Positions 5,834 through 7,260 of a stretch of DNA of 7,260 nucleotides are shown piece after piece. Numbering within the stretch: position 1 is the first letter of the stretch; each line of letters begins with the position of its first letter. A model generated the notes under the pieces. It was given only the letters and a program-made list of their open reading frames with translations. It searched no databases and was not told where the DNA came from. The DNA is from Paraktedonobacter sp034437695 (GTDB taxonomy: Bacteria; Chloroflexota; Ktedonobacteria; Ktedonobacterales; Ktedonobacteraceae): the NCBI GenBank assembly GCA_034437695.1, contig DAOTTJ010000343.1, positions 1 through 7,260 of the forward strand, read 5' to 3'. The position numbers were made by a program, and so were the translations under genes.

Positions 5834-7045
5834 TTATGCGGTATTCATCGCAACGCCATTGAGCGTGTCGACCTCTACTTCGGGAACAAATGTCTTGCCT
5901 GCCAGAGCATCCCTGAGTAATGCGCGTGCGACTCCCTTTTCTTTTTCGCTTTCGGCAATAACTCGCAGGTAGAGGCGCGTGTAATTCCTGGCCATCGCGC
6001 AGGCCGAGAAATGTTCCTGAACGTGCTTGCGGACCTCATGCCGGTCGAGGCTATCGATCTGCGCGAGGCACTTTAACATCTCATCAGGAGTGTCGACCAG
6101 GAAGCCAGTGACGCCCGATTCGATGATTTCGGCTGCTGCGCCGCGTTTAAAGCTTATCACCGGACAGCCGGTAGCCATCGCTTCGATCATCACCATGCCA
6201 AAGGGTTCTTCCCATTGGATCGGGTTGAGCATAGCGCGTGCTCTGCCCAGGAGATCGTTTTTTTGTTTTGTATTGATAGGGCCGATGTATTGGATCTGCT
6301 TGCCGTCGATCGCTGGCTCGATCTGCTCTTTGAAGTAGCGTCGGGCCTGAGGGATATTGTTATCAACGATACCGGCCAGAATCAGAGGGATACCGGCCTT
6401 TTTAGCCACCTCGATAGCGATATGTGCGCCTTTATCGGGAACCAGGCGTCCCAACCAGACAAGGAAATTCTCTGGCTTACTTTGTGGCACTACCACATTG
6501 TTCATAGCTATCCCGTGGTGGACAACCCCGATGAAATTGATGAAAAAATCCTTTTTAGCCTTTTGACGCGCACTTTCGCTGATTGCTACCATATGGCTCT
6601 TTGCTATCCATTCCATGTAGTAGCTATCCGCATCTCCGGTCCATTTATCGCTGATGCGATCAAAGGGGAAAGCGCTATGTAGCGTCGTCACAAACGGGAT
6701 GGGTAGAGAAGCCATCAGAGGAAAAATGTACATATCCGAACTTGATGACAGGTGAGTATGGATGATATCAAAATCTTCGGCGTGCTTTCTCAGATAGTCG
6801 ACAGATTTGTGTAAATGATAGTAGGCTTTGAGATGCGCTTCCCAGGGTACACCCTCTTCAAAAAGAGAATGGGTGAAAAAAGAGATCAGCCTGGCCGATG
6901 TTTGTGCATCCCCAGGCGAGAAAAGCGTGACATCGTGGCCCTGGGCTATCTGTTCTTCGATCAAGCTAGAGACTACATTTTCCGTTCCTCCATATGCCTT
7001 GGGTGGGACAGAGATCCACGCCGGGGCTATATGTGCGATTCGCAT
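5834..7045 (-). CDS. GT4-family glycosyltransferase
   Basis: This 403-residue protein is a GT-B fold, retaining glycosyltransferase of family GT4, which moves a sugar from a nucleotide-sugar donor to an acceptor, often a lipid, glycan or small metabolite. The N-terminal acceptor half begins MRIAHIAPAW and has the glycine loop AYGGTE (17-22) and HTHLS (96-100). The C-terminal donor half has GRLVPDKG (199-206), whose Arg200 and Lys205 bind the donor phosphate, and the EX7E motif EPFGMVMIE with Glu280 and Glu288. No signal peptide or membrane segment is seen, so it is cytoplasmic or membrane-associated. I chose the ATG at 7045 because GAGGAG (7056-7051) lies five bases upstream; the GTG at 7051 falls inside that ribosome site. 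The gene ends in TAA, 48 bases from the dehydrogenase stop. No other glycan gene is nearby, so donor and acceptor are unknown. Confidence 0.92.
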   Translation of the reverse strand: MRIAHIAPAWISVPPKAYGGTENVVSSLIEEQIAQGHDVTLFSPGDAQTSARLISFFTHSLFEEGVPWEAHLKAYYHLHKSVDYLRKHAEDFDIIHTHLSSSSDMYIFPLMASLPIPFVTTLHSAFPFDRISDKWTGDADSYYMEWIAKSHMVAISESARQKAKKDFFINFIGVVHHGIAMNNVVVPQSKPENFLVWLGRLVPDKGAHIAIEVAKKAGIPLILAGIVDNNIPQARRYFKEQIEPAIDGKQIQYIGPINTKQKNDLLGRARAMLNPIQWEEPFGMVMIEAMATGCPVISFKRGAAAEIIESGVTGFLVDTPDEMLKCLAQIDSLDRHEVRKHVQEHFSACAMARNYTRLYLRVIAESEKEKGVARALLRDALAGKTFVPEVEVDTLNGVAMNTA

Positions 7046-7260
7046 ATTCACTCCTCTTTCTATCTGTAATCCTCTGCGGATAGCCTTATAGCGGGAAGGC
7101 CGATGTCTTCCACTGCTCAGACTTCTGATGAATGGTTGTTGATCTGTATAAAACTCTACCTATCACTTACACGTTTGACCAGCCAAAATGCGTTCAGCCT
7201 TTTACTCATCCGCACGCCGAAAACGTTAAAAATCCCTGAGAAAATGGTCCTTCGCCCTTC
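7046..7260. other. Upstream region of the glycosyltransferase, no gene seen
   Basis: About 215 bases precede the glycosyltransferase, presumably carrying its promoter. The best minus-strand match is TTGGCT followed 18 bases later by TAGGTA (near 7190-7155), which is only moderate. The plus strand has a TATAAA-like box near 7148 that might serve a gene beyond the right edge, but no -35 box fits well. Confidence 0.4.

Noticed and set aside
6215..6682. Plus-strand frame of 155 codons opposite the glycosyltransferase
   Set aside because: Antisense shadow of a GT4 gene with intact donor-binding and EX7E motifs.
1..7260. A coherent novel system, CRISPR array, toxin-antitoxin pair or biosynthetic cluster
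   Set aside because: The five genes belong to common families, point in mixed directions and appear to be separate transcription units; no repeat array or paired small genes were seen.

Overview
The window reads as ordinary chromosomal DNA of a free-living bacterium. Moderate GC, a multi-domain sensor kinase of the PAS-GAF-HisKA-HATPase-REC type, and monocistronic genes separated by long intergenic gaps would fit a Ktedonobacter-like member of the Chloroflexota. That placement is inferred from protein style only; no rRNA or marker gene is present.

Layout: (1) positions 1-2408, minus strand: the first 802 codons of a very large hybrid histidine kinase. Its reading frame is still open at the left edge, so the gene continues outside the window. 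(2) 2409-2942: a 534-base gap holding a strong promoter-like element for the kinase (2751-2779), a long leader, and a terminator-like hairpin. (3) 2943-3485, minus: a YggT-like membrane protein with a hydrophilic N-terminal tail. (4) 3486-3801: a gap with an 18-bp perfect hairpin. (5) 3802-4350, minus: a small SRPBCC (START-like) protein. (6) 4351-4798: an AT-rich divergent promoter region with a good promoter for the SRPBCC gene and three consecutive short perfect palindromes, one overlapping the -10 box. (7) 4799-5785, plus: a D-2-hydroxyacid dehydrogenase with all catalytic residues. (8) 5834-7045, minus: a GT4-family glycosyltransferase, convergent with the dehydrogenase. (9) 7046-7260: upstream sequence of the glycosyltransferase with no gene seen.

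How the genes work together: the three left-hand minus-strand genes point the same way, but hairpins after the SRPBCC and YggT-like genes suggest separate transcription units rather than one operon. Nothing in the sequence ties the five proteins into one pathway. Sensing (kinase), membrane or envelope maintenance (YggT-like, SRPBCC), 2-keto/2-hydroxyacid metabolism and surface or small-molecule glycosylation are independent functions. I found no mobile element, tRNA, rRNA, CRISPR array or recognisable novel defence or biosynthetic system. The most rewarding places to look are the SRPBCC control region, the long kinase leader with its overlapping small reading frame, and the unfinished kinase architecture.
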